Part shown: piece after piece, positions 1 through 8,316 of the stretch
Numbering within the stretch: the first letter of the stretch is position 1
Layout: every line of letters begins with the position of its first letter
DNA from: a virus
Virus record (IMG/VR): IMGVR_UViG_3300027763_000040
Span: 34,874 to 98,873 of that record
Length of the DNA: 64,000 nucleotides
Direction: 5' to 3' (one strand)
Made by a program: the position numbers and the translations under genes
The notes under the pieces: model-generated
The model's database searches: none
The model's input: the letters and a program-made list of their open reading frames with translations, nothing else
Told to the model about the DNA's origin: nothing

Positions 1-509
1 TTATTAATAACCTTTGGCGGAACATCTCTTGGAGATTTCTGAGATGTTGAATTTGATTCACTTGTTTGACTATTATATACTTTACCATTTGGATCTGCAA
101 CATTATCAGTATACCCAGTAAATGGAACGAATGGAGAAACATAGTCATTGGATGGAACTTGACTTGTTCTACCAAAAAGTCCCATAATTACAGGATTTTG
201 TCCATTATCTCCGTCCAAGAAAAATCCAAAAACAACATCACCAGGTCGAAGTTTGGGATTTGTTGAGTAATTTGCTGCGCCAGATCCAGAAGTTGTTGGA
301 AGAAGAACTTGCGCCCAGGGCAAATCTTCATTCTTAAGTTCTACATTATTATATGGGTGATAACCCATAATACGAACTTTACAACGATTTCCCCATCCAC
401 CACCATTAGTCTGCTTTCCTTGAGACTCAATTGGTGGAATTTGCCCAATCCACCAACGAAATCCATCTCTTCCTATAAAATTACTTTGAAGTAGTGATTG
501 ATCAATCAT
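1..509 (-). CDS. 5: gp5-like baseplate hub subunit / tail lysozyme, 5' part (truncated by window)
   Basis: This is the N-terminal 169 codons of a gene that runs off the window start. I translated it by hand from the ATG at 509; it begins MIDQSLLQSN and continues with RDGFRWWIGQIPP. Residues 20-110 look like the OB-fold of T4 gp5: WWIGQIPP, then CKVRIMGYHP, then LPWAQVLLP, then a LRPGDVVFGFFLDGD segment. This domain joins the hub to the membrane-piercing needle. Any lysozyme domain and needle would lie outside the window. The ATG overlaps the stop of the preceding hub gene (ATGA at 506-509), which suggests translational coupling. Confidence 0.85.
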   Translation of the reverse strand, partial: MIDQSLLQSNFIGRDGFRWWIGQIPPIESQGKQTNGGGWGNRCKVRIMGYHPYNNVELKNEDLPWAQVLLPTTSGSGAANYSTNPKLRPGDVVFGFFLDGDNGQNPVIMGLFGRTSQVPSNDYVSPFVPFTGYTDNVADPNGKVYNSQTSESNSTSQKSPRDVPPKVIN

Positions 510-1828
510 TTCTTTTTGGGTCCGAATGTATCTCTAATTAACTTCATAGAAGTATATGATCTTTCAACATCAAAATGATGGCATAATTCTTTTATCATAT
601 ATAGACCACTTGTTTCTGAATCATATTCTTTTGCATCAGATTCGGAAATTTTGGGAAATTGACATTCGATAATATCACCTGCTCTCAAATTTGTATTTGA
701 GGGAACCATAATACTCATAGTTTGTGTGAAAAGAGTGTTATATCTCATCAATGATTGTGATTGGTGTAATGATGGATCCGAATTTTGCGATGTAGATACG
801 CCTGGATCCATTGTTCCAACATCCAAAATTTGACTCATAATTCTTGTTGGTACTTCATCGAGACCTAGATTGGAACTATTTGAAATTTTTGGAAGTTCTA
901 ATTTTTTACCTAGATTCTTTGTTTTTTTAGAATAATTATTATATGTAAATACAGTGTTTGAAAAATTAAAATCCAATGGATTGAAGAATAATCTTTGACT
1001 AGAATACGCCCCTAATCTAAGTTTTTCTATTAGATTTTGATTTTTATCAGTAATATAATTTAAAATTTTCAAATCATTATCATCTTTCTTATCTTCAGAA
1101 TCATAAGAAGTTGTTGCTTCACTATATGTGTATGTTGCTTTTGGAGATTGTTCAATCAAATTATCAATAGATCTAAATTGGAATCCATCAATTGTTTGAT
1201 AAAATAAAAATCCTGCTGTACCAGATCCAGAAGATTCGGGAACAGATTTTGATGCTAACCAAGTTAAAATTGTAAATGGTTTTCTCATATTTCCAACAAA
1301 ACCATATTTGTTTGAGGTCTTATCAATTTTTCCAATTTTTTTCGCTATCAAATAGTCATTAAGAATTGCTCTAACAGAATTATCAATTGTTGATGATGGG
1401 TTAAATTTTTTTGGAACTCTAGAAGTTTCATTTGTAATTGATTCTCTTGAAGTTAAATGAAGAGTAAAACTTTCTCTTTGAGTCTCAGAAATTACATCAG
1501 TAATACTTGAAACATAAAGATAACCATTAGAATTTTTTGAAAAATCTAATCCTGGATTTTTTTCACTGTTTCCTGAAATTCTTATTGATAATCTCTCTCC
1601 ACCTCTTAAAGGAAGTCCATTATAAATTGATTGCTTATCTCCATCTGGATTTTCTTTGGGAGCAATTACATTTCCAGTGTCCATTACTTTAATTTTGGCA
1701 GTAATGGTAGGTGAAAAAATATCTTCAAAATATTCAACTGCAATAGTACCACTACTAATATCAACAGTTCTACTTTGATCGTTTGATTCTATAATTAATT
1801 CTTCAAATATAGATTTTTTTATTGACAT
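506..1828 (-). CDS. Baseplate hub protein, gp27-like (440 aa)
   Basis: Cyanophage-conserved virion protein placed directly before gp5. It starts MSIKKSIFEE and has an early segment (YFEDIFSPTITAKIKVMDTGN) typical of the first beta-domain of gp27/gpD/VgrG-like hub proteins. It is beta-rich with few hydrophobic runs. The C-terminus contains a NLRAGDIIECQFP segment followed by YMIKELCHHFD, reminiscent of hub proteins that end in a barrel next to the needle. The gene is coupled at both ends: its ATG overlaps the upstream stop by one base, and its stop overlaps the gp5 start by four. Assignment to gp27 rests on position and fold-like pattern, not on a clear sequence signature. Confidence 0.65.
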   Translation of the reverse strand: MSIKKSIFEELIIESNDQSRTVDISSGTIAVEYFEDIFSPTITAKIKVMDTGNVIAPKENPDGDKQSIYNGLPLRGGERLSIRISGNSEKNPGLDFSKNSNGYLYVSSITDVISETQRESFTLHLTSRESITNETSRVPKKFNPSSTIDNSVRAILNDYLIAKKIGKIDKTSNKYGFVGNMRKPFTILTWLASKSVPESSGSGTAGFLFYQTIDGFQFRSIDNLIEQSPKATYTYSEATTSYDSEDKKDDNDLKILNYITDKNQNLIEKLRLGAYSSQRLFFNPLDFNFSNTVFTYNNYSKKTKNLGKKLELPKISNSSNLGLDEVPTRIMSQILDVGTMDPGVSTSQNSDPSLHQSQSLMRYNTLFTQTMSIMVPSNTNLRAGDIIECQFPKISESDAKEYDSETSGLYMIKELCHHFDVERSYTSMKLIRDTFGPKKK

Positions 1829-3798
1829 TATAGATACGCTAGCTCTAGAAGAAGTTTTTGCTTAATAAATCTATTTAACAAGTAAGTATTATCTACTTGA
1901 CCAGTAGGTTTTTTTCCTTCTGTTGGATAAGATGCTACTGTGGTTTGTGGAGGTGGTGATGATTCGGGAACATCGACAACAATTGTTTGACCTTTTCTTT
2001 CTGGAGTAATTACTTGTTCAACATTTGATTTTGCTGTAGGATATAAATTTGCCTTCGCTGGTTTTCCAGAAAGATCCGATCCAGAAGATCCAGAAGCACC
2101 GTGAGAAACGGTAATTCCCTGACTTCCAACAATTTCTGCCTCTCTTCCATATCCTCCCCTATAATAGACCGAACCTACGGCAAAGGGAAATTTAGTTGCC
2201 GATCCTGGTTGAGATGGAAAAGTTCTTTGCACTGAAGGATTAGTTTCCTGTATATCAACTGCCATGCTGCTTCTTGCACCATGTGCTTGCTGTTCTGCAG
2301 CAATTTGAGATTTTAGAGTTGCATCATCTTTACTTGCAAAAATTCCAGCATTTCCAAAATAAACACTAGATCCTCTTGCAAACATTGCCTTTACAGCATA
2401 AAAGGCAACATCTCTAATTCTTGCAAGTATTGATGGATCATTTGTTTTGGAAGAATAATCCAAATGAAAATGTGTTGCATATAATTTATCTTTACCATTT
2501 CCAGATCCACCCTGAATAAATCCACCAGACCCACTTTGGGGTATAAGTGATAATCCAGTGGAAGTATTTGTAGGTTTTGTTGAGATTGTTGTTGGAGTTG
2601 GTTTTGCTGATTGTGTTGGTTGTGCCTTTGATACTGGAGTTCTTCTCGCCTGCTCAACAATTGCCCTTTCTTTAGTAGAGTATTTGGATCCTCCAGAAGT
2701 CCAAGGTGCTATTCCCCTTTCTTGCATTAATGCAAGTGCCATTCTATCTTGATTTTCGGGACTAAATTGATCGCTTGGTTTTAAACCTGCAGAATTCATT
2801 GCTCCTGGAAGAGTATTACCAATCATTTGATATTTTCCAGCAGCATGAACTCCCAAATCAGGTTTTGCGTTTCTTGGATATTTTCTTTCATTTTGACGAT
2901 CAATGACTTCACCAATGGTCATATCAGTTAAATTTTTACCAATAATATCTTTTGAAGTTTTGCCTCCCATAGTTGATCCAACTATGTTTCCATTTTTATC
3001 AGTTCCTTGATTCATAGCATTATAATTGCCACCACTTTCTGGACCAGCAATAATATCCAATGCTTGTTTATGAATTCCTCCTACAGGGCTAGAAGGTGTT
3101 GATGGTTGAGGATAAAGTGTATTTGGCGCTTCTTCTCCTAATGGTGGTGCTTCTTCTTCAGTATCAGAAGATTGTGTAAGTGGTGTGGTTAATAATTTAT
3201 AAGCTTGAAACAATTCATCATTTACAGATTGCATGGAAGAATTTAAATCTAAAAATGAATTTTTTACTCTGCCTGATTGATCAGTAAAATCAAAAGTTGC
3301 TATGTTAGTAACAACACTTGTTAAAAGAGTTCCAAAATTACTTATTATATTTAAAGTATCTCCTATAAAATCCGATATTAAACTTCCAACTTTAAATACT
3401 CTAGAAATAAATTCCTTTCCTATAAAAATTATTGTTGGCAAATTCTCAACTAACCATCCAGCAGTTAAAAATCCAAGAAATCCCAATAATCTCTGAAATG
3501 GTCCAGCAGAACTTGAACTAATCATTCTAAATCCACTTGTTGGATTTGTAGTTACTTTTGATGCTTCAATCCTATCTTCAATTTCCTTTCTTCTAGATGC
3601 TTCTCTTCTTCTTGCATCAAGAATACTTGATTTAAATGCCAATCTTTCCTTTTCTTTCGTATTAGATGATATTACTCTAGAAATTTTATTAATAGAAATA
3701 TTAGATTTTAAGATTTGGTTTTTTGTAGTATTAATAGATCTATTAGCATCTTCGGATGCAAGTAAAGATAATCTAAAAGAACTGGATATAGATGCCAT
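1828..3798 (-). CDS. Tail hub-associated protein with lysozyme-like and possible M23-like domains (656 aa)
   Basis: Multidomain virion protein. Residues 1-80 are charged and helical, probably coiled coil. Residues 100-165 are hydrophobic and contain the AGWL motif (113-116) shared with the next protein. After a Pro/Ser/Glu linker (210-240), residues 245-370 resemble a lysozyme/transglycosylase fold: a candidate catalytic Glu254 in AGPESGGNYN, then HAAGKYQMIGNTL (318-330) and MALALMQERG. This would cut peptidoglycan during DNA injection. A second linker (385-430) leads to residues 440-570, with THFHLDY, HGARSSMAVDI and ITVSHGASG, which recall the metal-binding motifs of M23 peptidases in an unusual order. 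I infer a cell-wall-degrading tail component. The second domain is tentative. Confidence 0.65.
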   Translation of the reverse strand: MASISSSFRLSLLASEDANRSINTTKNQILKSNISINKISRVISSNTKEKERLAFKSSILDARRREASRRKEIEDRIEASKVTTNPTSGFRMISSSSAGPFQRLLGFLGFLTAGWLVENLPTIIFIGKEFISRVFKVGSLISDFIGDTLNIISNFGTLLTSVVTNIATFDFTDQSGRVKNSFLDLNSSMQSVNDELFQAYKLLTTPLTQSSDTEEEAPPLGEEAPNTLYPQPSTPSSPVGGIHKQALDIIAGPESGGNYNAMNQGTDKNGNIVGSTMGGKTSKDIIGKNLTDMTIGEVIDRQNERKYPRNAKPDLGVHAAGKYQMIGNTLPGAMNSAGLKPSDQFSPENQDRMALALMQERGIAPWTSGGSKYSTKERAIVEQARRTPVSKAQPTQSAKPTPTTISTKPTNTSTGLSLIPQSGSGGFIQGGSGNGKDKLYATHFHLDYSSKTNDPSILARIRDVAFYAVKAMFARGSSVYFGNAGIFASKDDATLKSQIAAEQQAHGARSSMAVDIQETNPSVQRTFPSQPGSATKFPFAVGSVYYRGGYGREAEIVGSQGITVSHGASGSSGSDLSGKPAKANLYPTAKSNVEQVITPERKGQTIVVDVPESSPPPQTTVASYPTEGKKPTGQVDNTYLLNRFIKQKLLLELAYL

Positions 3799-3799
3799 C

Positions 3800-5542
3800 T
3801 TACATTACCACATTATAATTTAACTGAGAATACAAGATATAAAAATTATCAGGGTTTGCTGAATTTATCAATGGAACATCAGTCATACTTTCACCAGTAC
3901 TTGGAAAAACTTTCTGTGATTTTTGTGGAGATTGTCCAGATGATGTGACGATAACATTTGGTTTTGCTTCGGGCAAATTACCTACATTTGGAACTGGTTT
4001 TGGTATATTTTGAACTTGAGCTGGTTGTATATTTAATTTTTTCTCATTTGATTGAGTGGGTGAAGTTACTTCTGGAATATTTTGTTCATTTGTTTTAGAC
4101 TCTACCTCTAATTTTTGTTCAGATTGTTTACTATCAAATGAATTTTCGATACGCTTAAATTCTGGATTTGATGTGTCAATATTGAAAGTATAATTACCAA
4201 CTCCAGCAGTCATTGGTGTTTGTGGAGTAGATTTAATTTCAGGTTGTGTTGGTGCTGGTGAAGGTGTTGCTGAATTAATCTTTGGTTGTGTTGCTGTTAC
4301 TGATGGTGCAGCTGCTGGTGAAGGTGTTGCTGAATTAATCTTTGGTTGTGTTGCTGTTACTGATGGTGCAGCTGCTGGTGAAGGTGTTGATTTTTGTGAA
4401 TTAATTTTTGGTTTTGCTGTTTCTGATGATTTTTCTGCTGGTTTTGGTGCATTTGCTCCTGTAAGAAGGTCAGTACCTTTTCCTGCAAGTATAAATCCTG
4501 CAGCTCCACCAGCAATCATTCCTGGAAGTTTTAATGGTCCTGGCAATTTTGCCCCCATCTGAGCGCCTTTTTCTGCCCCATAAAGACTAGCAGCAGTTCC
4601 TGCTCCCGCCTGAACATTTGTTTGTCCCTCATTCTTTCTTTCTATAAATTCGGTAGCACCCAGAACAACATTAACGGCACCTTTAGCAACACCCTTAAGT
4701 ACATTACCAGTATTTTTTAATAATCCACTAGTGGCACCCTCTGTTGCACCTTTAGTGGCGGCCGTTGTTGCGCCTTTAGCAGCACCACCACTAAAAATAC
4801 TTTTTGCCGTAGATGTAACTGCTTTAATTGGAGCGGTAATAATTTTTCCAATCAATCCTGTAATTTTTGCAACAACACTTCCAAGTGTTTTAATAATTAA
4901 ATTAAATCCACCTTTAATTGTAAAAAGAATTCCAGCGGCAATACCAAGATGTTTAATAATATTATTTTTAATCTCAGTAAGTTTACTCCTATCTCCTTGC
5001 TGCTTAGCATCAAAAAATTTAACTAACTCATTTGTTAGCCACCCAGCAAAAAGAAATGTGAGTGCCTTTTGAACATTACCAAAAATATCTTGAACTTTTG
5101 GTGTAAGTTTTTGAACTGGTATAAGAACTGCAGATTGTATTTTCTGCTCTATCTCATTTTCTTTACCAATTCTTATTTCCTGTTCTGCATATCTTCTTTG
5201 TCTTTCTGCTTCTGATATTAATCTAGATTGGTCGGAAGCACCATCTTGCTGAATTAATACTGCAATTTTTTCTAATCCAGAATTTAAAGTTACAACTTGC
5301 TGATTGAGATTTTTAACCTGAGTATCAAGTGCAATTAAAGATTGTTGATTTGTTTGTGCAAGTTGTAAATTTTGATTATTATTCTCTACATATTGGGATA
5401 TAAAAGTAGTATCTCCCCTAAAGGATGAACTTGATATTTTTGTACTATTTAAAATTGCCTGCCTTACTTCTTTGGACAGCGGAGATCCTGTAATTGGATC
5501 TACTCCATTACTAGCAACTGATTTTAAATCAACTTCCGCCAT
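3800..5542 (-). CDS. Hub-associated virion protein with AGWL motif and Pro/Ala/Thr linker (580 aa)
   Basis: No enzyme signature recognised. Residues 50-135 are Gln/Asn/Glu-rich and likely coiled coil. Residues 150-260 are hydrophobic with FLFAGWLTNELVKFF (around 163-177), matching the AGWL segment of the neighbouring 656-aa protein. Next comes an Ala/Gly/Thr-rich region (AAKGATTAATKGATEGATSG) and glycine-rich helices. A long Pro/Ser/Ala/Gln linker contains an exact 20-residue tandem duplication. The gene follows the small gp51-like gene with a 14-bp overlap and lies one base before the lysozyme-domain gene. A role in the hub or central tail spike is inferred from position. A tape-measure-like or injected protein is the alternative. 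Confidence 0.6.
   Translation of the reverse strand: MAEVDLKSVASNGVDPITGSPLSKEVRQAILNSTKISSSSFRGDTTFISQYVENNNQNLQLAQTNQQSLIALDTQVKNLNQQVVTLNSGLEKIAVLIQQDGASDQSRLISEAERQRRYAEQEIRIGKENEIEQKIQSAVLIPVQKLTPKVQDIFGNVQKALTFLFAGWLTNELVKFFDAKQQGDRSKLTEIKNNIIKHLGIAAGILFTIKGGFNLIIKTLGSVVAKITGLIGKIITAPIKAVTSTAKSIFSGGAAKGATTAATKGATEGATSGLLKNTGNVLKGVAKGAVNVVLGATEFIERKNEGQTNVQAGAGTAASLYGAEKGAQMGAKLPGPLKLPGMIAGGAAGFILAGKGTDLLTGANAPKPAEKSSETAKPKINSQKSTPSPAAAPSVTATQPKINSATPSPAAAPSVTATQPKINSATPSPAPTQPEIKSTPQTPMTAGVGNYTFNIDTSNPEFKRIENSFDSKQSEQKLEVESKTNEQNIPEVTSPTQSNEKKLNIQPAQVQNIPKPVPNVGNLPEAKPNVIVTSSGQSPQKSQKVFPSTGESMTDVPLINSANPDNFYILYSQLNYNVVM
4261..4380 (-). repeat. Exact 60-bp tandem duplication in linker of hub-associated protein
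   Basis: Bases 4261-4320 and 4321-4380 are identical. The first part of the unit starts a third, diverging copy at 4381. The protein repeat contains PSPAAAPSVTATQPKINSAT. Perfect identity suggests recent slippage or unequal recombination that changed linker length. Confidence 0.95.
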
Positions 5543-5708
5543 TTGATTGATTCTTCAGATTTTCTTCTTCGATGTATTGTTGGAGAAGAGATACATAAAT
5601 TTCTCTTTCCCAAGGTATCATATTTTCTAACTCCGTCAAAGAGTATTTATGATGTTGAATCAAAGCAAAGTTCGTTTTATAGTATGACGCAAGATCTTCA
5701 TGCGACAT
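5529..5708 (-). CDS. gp51-like tail/baseplate hub assembly chaperone partner (59 aa)
   Basis: Short gene read by hand: MSHEDLASYY to LKNQSNGGS. The core MIPWEREIYVSLLQQYI matches the PWEREIY-type signature of second tail-assembly chaperone ORFs, such as those fused to gpG/gp26-like proteins by frameshift. Its ATG lies three bases past the gp26 stop, in the -1 frame relative to gp26. The -1 frame is open from the gp26 slippery site through this ATG, so it could be made alone or as the C-terminal part of a gp26 fusion. It overlaps the next gene by 14 bp. In T4 the equivalent position belongs to the gp26/gp51 hub assembly factors; this equivalence is inferred. Confidence 0.75.
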   Translation of the reverse strand: MSHEDLASYYKTNFALIQHHKYSLTELENMIPWEREIYVSLLQQYIEEENLKNQSNGGS

Positions 5709-5710
5709 AC

Positions 5711-6430
5711 CTAAGCGAAAAAACTTGACAATCCCTCTAAAACAACTGTGCTTTCAACATTAGTATTTGGATTTTTGAGACTAACAGTATGAGAAAGTTT
5801 TGGCATAGTCTCAAAGAATTTTTCAATTTCTTTAAATTGATTAGAAGTTAATTGCTCCAAAAATTGAATTAGATCTTTGTTGGAAAAATCACTTGCATTC
5901 CAAGACTCTTCTTCGCTATAAACTTGCTCAATGCATGAACAGATCAGGTCAAAAGTATCATCAACACTAACATCATTAGTATTGGAAAAATTACTTTTAA
6001 TAAATTCCTGTATAGATGGATACTTCATTCTCATTGTCAAAGCATCGTCCAATTTAATATCCCGAGAATGTTGATCACTAACTTCAACTTTAATTTCGTC
6101 AAGATTGATACTTACTGGTACTTTTGTTACACCATCATCTGGGCAAGTAATCAAAACATTTACAGTTTCTCCTACAGATTTTCCACGAATATTTAAAAAT
6201 AGATATTCAATATCAAATGTGGATAGTTTTTCAATTTTGATTCCTCTTGTAATCAAACAGTTTGAAATTACATTTTTAACAGCATCTGCAATTTGCTTGG
6301 AATCTTCACTTTCCATTGCAATGATAAGAATTTTTTCTTCCTTTACAAGAAATGGTCTATATTTAATTGTTTTTTTAATTGAAGGAATTTCCAACTCATA
6401 TGTTGGTGTAGAGATTGTTGGTAAAGGCAT
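5711..6430 (-). CDS. 26: gp26-like baseplate hub assembly protein (239 aa)
   Basis: The N-terminus (MPLPTISTPTYELEIPS, then IKYRPFLVKEEKIL) and the FDIEYLFLNIRGKSVGE segment are the conserved face of cyanophage gp26, needed for building the baseplate hub. The gene ends LSSFFA-stop, and the last codons contain T_TTT_TTC (5723-5717), a canonical -1 slippery heptamer in the correct frame. A CTAAATA late-promoter-like box lies 26 bp upstream. It leads the hub operon running to gp5. Confidence 0.85.
   Translation of the reverse strand: MPLPTISTPTYELEIPSIKKTIKYRPFLVKEEKILIIAMESEDSKQIADAVKNVISNCLITRGIKIEKLSTFDIEYLFLNIRGKSVGETVNVLITCPDDGVTKVPVSINLDEIKVEVSDQHSRDIKLDDALTMRMKYPSIQEFIKSNFSNTNDVSVDDTFDLICSCIEQVYSEEESWNASDFSNKDLIQFLEQLTSNQFKEIEKFFETMPKLSHTVSLKNPNTNVESTVVLEGLSSFFA
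5717..5723 (-). promoter_or_regulatory. Probable -1 programmed frameshift site, T_TTT_TTC
   Basis: Read on the minus strand, gp26 codons are AGT TTT TTC GCT TAG. The heptamer T_TTT_TTC fits X_XXY_YYZ in the zero frame, and a -1 slip continues as FF-RLG-MSHEDL into the 59-aa ORF without a stop. Frameshifting is established for tail assembly chaperone pairs in many tailed phages. Its use here is inferred. Confidence 0.7.
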
Positions 6431-6455
6431 AATGACCTATAGAATTCAGTAAATT

Positions 6456-6462
6456 TATTTAG
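6456..6462 (-). promoter_or_regulatory. Late-promoter-like CTAAATA before gp26
   Basis: CTAAATA, 26 bp upstream of the gp26 ATG, in the same position as the other ATAAATA/CTAAATA boxes of this window. Those resemble the T4 late promoter (TATAAATA) used with gp55/gp33/gp45. Confidence 0.55.
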
Positions 6463-6464
6463 GG

Positions 6465-7277
6465 TCAAATTGTTTGAATAGGATTGTATGGTCCACCAAC
6501 TCCTCTTGGTCTTGGATCATCCAATCTTCCCGTACCTTGATTTAGATTTCTCCAAAGCATTTCCTGCTTACCAGTAGCAAGTTTATTTGGCAATACACTA
6601 TTGTCAATTGTAGCAGATGCTGGTATTAAATTATTGTTAATATTTTGATAAATTGATAAACTAGTAGTTCTTCCTGCAATATAACGATCAAATTGGAATG
6701 AAACGTTGATGAGCATTATATTTGAAGAACTATATGAAACTGGAATTGAGGATATGCTTAACGGGAAAAGTCCAATAAAGTTATACTCAATTTCTGCATT
6801 ATAATCTCGATCAAATTTAATTATTTTTGTGGATTCCGATTTATAGTATTTTGGATACTGCATCCTAACAAAATATGCCTGAGATTCTTGCCGAATAGGA
6901 TTAGAAACTCCTGCAATTGGATTATAAGAACCACTCGTAGTGAATTCCATCCAATATTCTAAAAATTTTAATATATTATAATTACTATCAACATAAAATT
7001 CCATCGAAATTTGAGAATAAACTTTCGAATGGGCAAATTTTTCTTGAACTCCTATATGATTATAAATCTCCCCAGATCCCAATTGAAATGTTGGAAGAGA
7101 TGTGGAAGAACACAGAAGTCCAGCATCATTGGTAATAAATCTTTGAGTTATTCCTCTCCTATCCAAATAGGACAGCAATTGACCACTAAATCCACCAAAT
7201 TGAACTTCATAGTGTGAAGTTTGGGCAAGATTTGAAAATAGTGGTTTAATGTCCGATATTCTACGCGGTGAAGCCAC
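6465..7277 (-). CDS. Tail-tube-fold baseplate protein, gp54-like (270 aa)
   Basis: Starts MASPRRISDIKPLFSNLAQTSHYEVQF. The overall pattern matches the tube fold of T4 gp19/gp54: an N-terminal strand, a segment around GEIYNHIGVQEKFAHSKVYSQISMEFYV, a helix NILKFLEYWMEF, then IEYNFIGLFPLSI and LINVSFQFDRYIAG at the C-terminal side. Tube proteins and tube initiators share this layout (helix, an IGLFP-like turn, a closing strand). Encoded in the hub operon opposite gp48/gp53, it is best seen as a tube-initiator or hub-to-tube adaptor. The exact T4 counterpart is not certain. Confidence 0.6.
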   Translation of the reverse strand: MASPRRISDIKPLFSNLAQTSHYEVQFGGFSGQLLSYLDRRGITQRFITNDAGLLCSSTSLPTFQLGSGEIYNHIGVQEKFAHSKVYSQISMEFYVDSNYNILKFLEYWMEFTTSGSYNPIAGVSNPIRQESQAYFVRMQYPKYYKSESTKIIKFDRDYNAEIEYNFIGLFPLSISSIPVSYSSSNIMLINVSFQFDRYIAGRTTSLSIYQNINNNLIPASATIDNSVLPNKLATGKQEMLWRNLNQGTGRLDDPRPRGVGGPYNPIQTI

Positions 7278-7278
7278 T

Positions 7279-7285
7279 CTAAATA
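7279..7285 (+). promoter_or_regulatory. Late-promoter-like CTAAATA before gp4
   Basis: CTAAATA on the plus strand, ending 27 bp before the gp4 ATG. It forms a near-symmetric divergent pair with the minus-strand box at 7306-7312. Confidence 0.55.
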
Positions 7286-7305
7286 CCTATTATATGTCGT
7301 ATTAG

Positions 7306-7312
7306 TATTTAG
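7306..7312 (-). promoter_or_regulatory. Late-promoter-like CTAAATA before the gp54-like gene
   Basis: CTAAATA on the minus strand, ending 28 bp before the ATG at 7277. It mirrors the plus-strand box for gp4. Confidence 0.55.
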
Positions 7313-7750
7313 ATGTCATATAAGGGAAAATATCAACCAGCATTCCCCAAAAAGTATAAGGGCGATCCATCAAATATCACATATAGGTCTTTGTGGGAAC
7401 GTAAATTTATGGTGTATTGTGATACTAATGAAAATATTTTAGAATGGGGAAGTGAAGAATTGGCGCTTCCTTATAGATCTCCAATAGATAATCGCATTCA
7501 TAGATACTTTCCAGACTTTTATATTAAGGTCAAAGAAAGTAACGGTTCAATTAAGAAATATCTAATTGAAATCAAACCAAAAAAACAAACAGTAGAACCA
7601 ATACCACAAAAAAGAAAAACAAAAGGATATATCTATGAAGTTTATGAATATGCTAAAAATCAGGCAAAATGGAAAGTGGCGCGGGAATTCTGTGAAGATC
7701 GCCAATGGGAATTTAAAGTTTTAACCGAAGATGATTTGGGGATTAAATAA
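7313..7750 (+). CDS. 4: gp4 head completion protein, nuclease-fold (145 aa)
   Basis: The sequence YRSLWERKFMVYCDTNENILEWGSEELALPYRSP followed by YFPDFYIKVKE and YLIEIKPKKQ is characteristic of T4 gp4 (gp50/65) head completion proteins, which have a TnsA/PD-(D/E)XK-like fold. The putative metal-binding residues are Asp in FPDFYI and Glu/Lys in EIKPK. In T4 the protein acts on filled heads before tails join. Normal length for cyanophages. First gene of a short plus-strand operon; its stop overlaps the next ATG (TAATG). Confidence 0.9.
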   Translation: MSYKGKYQPAFPKKYKGDPSNITYRSLWERKFMVYCDTNENILEWGSEELALPYRSPIDNRIHRYFPDFYIKVKESNGSIKKYLIEIKPKKQTVEPIPQKRKTKGYIYEVYEYAKNQAKWKVAREFCEDRQWEFKVLTEDDLGIK

Positions 7751-8316
7751 TGGCATCTAAATTAACTGGATACGAGAAACAATTAGACAGTTATACTAAA
7801 AATGAATTGGTCGAAATTGCACAGAAATATACAATTTATTATATTGGAGAATCTGGTCAAGGAAAAACATCTGGTTATAGCAAATTAACAAAAGAAAAGT
7901 TAATTTCAATTATTCGTAATGATAATGACTATAAGGATGCAAATCCAAATATTAATAATAGACCAGTTAATAGAATTCAAAGACTGGTTAACAGTTTATA
8001 TGGAACTGAGGAACCTGAGGAACTGATGGATTATATTTTGGAAGCACTGTCTGATGGAGGAAGTTCAAGTACATCCAAAGGAAAATACTACACCTTTTTA
8101 TATTATGCAAAAACTCCAAGAATAACTTACGATCAACATCCACTTATTCTTGCTGGCGATTCTACTGCAAATGGATTTTATGGATTCAATTATCACTGGG
8201 GAAAAGTACGCCGATATACTTATCCAGAAGCTGCTAGTCCATTTTTTGAAGTTTCAGTTCGAGAATTTTATTCCTTGAAGCAACTTCCTTATGCAAAATA
8301 TATTACAAAGACCTGA
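7750..8316 (+). CDS. Conserved cyanophage protein with SAP/Rho-N-like N-terminus (188 aa)
   Basis: Residues 8-57 (LDSYTKNELVEIAQKY and later YSKLTKEKLISIIRN) look like a SAP or Rho N-terminal helix-extended-loop-helix fold, which often binds nucleic acid. The C-terminal half is aromatic-rich (FLYYAKTPRITYDQHPLIL, FYGFNYHWGKVRRYTYPE) and conserved-looking but unassigned. It lies between gp4 and gp48, translationally coupled to gp4. A DNA-end or head-neck role would fit the position but is only a guess. Confidence 0.6.
   Translation: MASKLTGYEKQLDSYTKNELVEIAQKYTIYYIGESGQGKTSGYSKLTKEKLISIIRNDNDYKDANPNINNRPVNRIQRLVNSLYGTEEPEELMDYILEALSDGGSSSTSKGKYYTFLYYAKTPRITYDQHPLILAGDSTANGFYGFNYHWGKVRRYTYPEAASPFFEVSVREFYSLKQLPYAKYITKT

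Noticed and set aside
66-494. Plus-strand ORFs in the first 500 bp
   Set aside because: They are shadows of gp5, which reads clearly on the minus strand.
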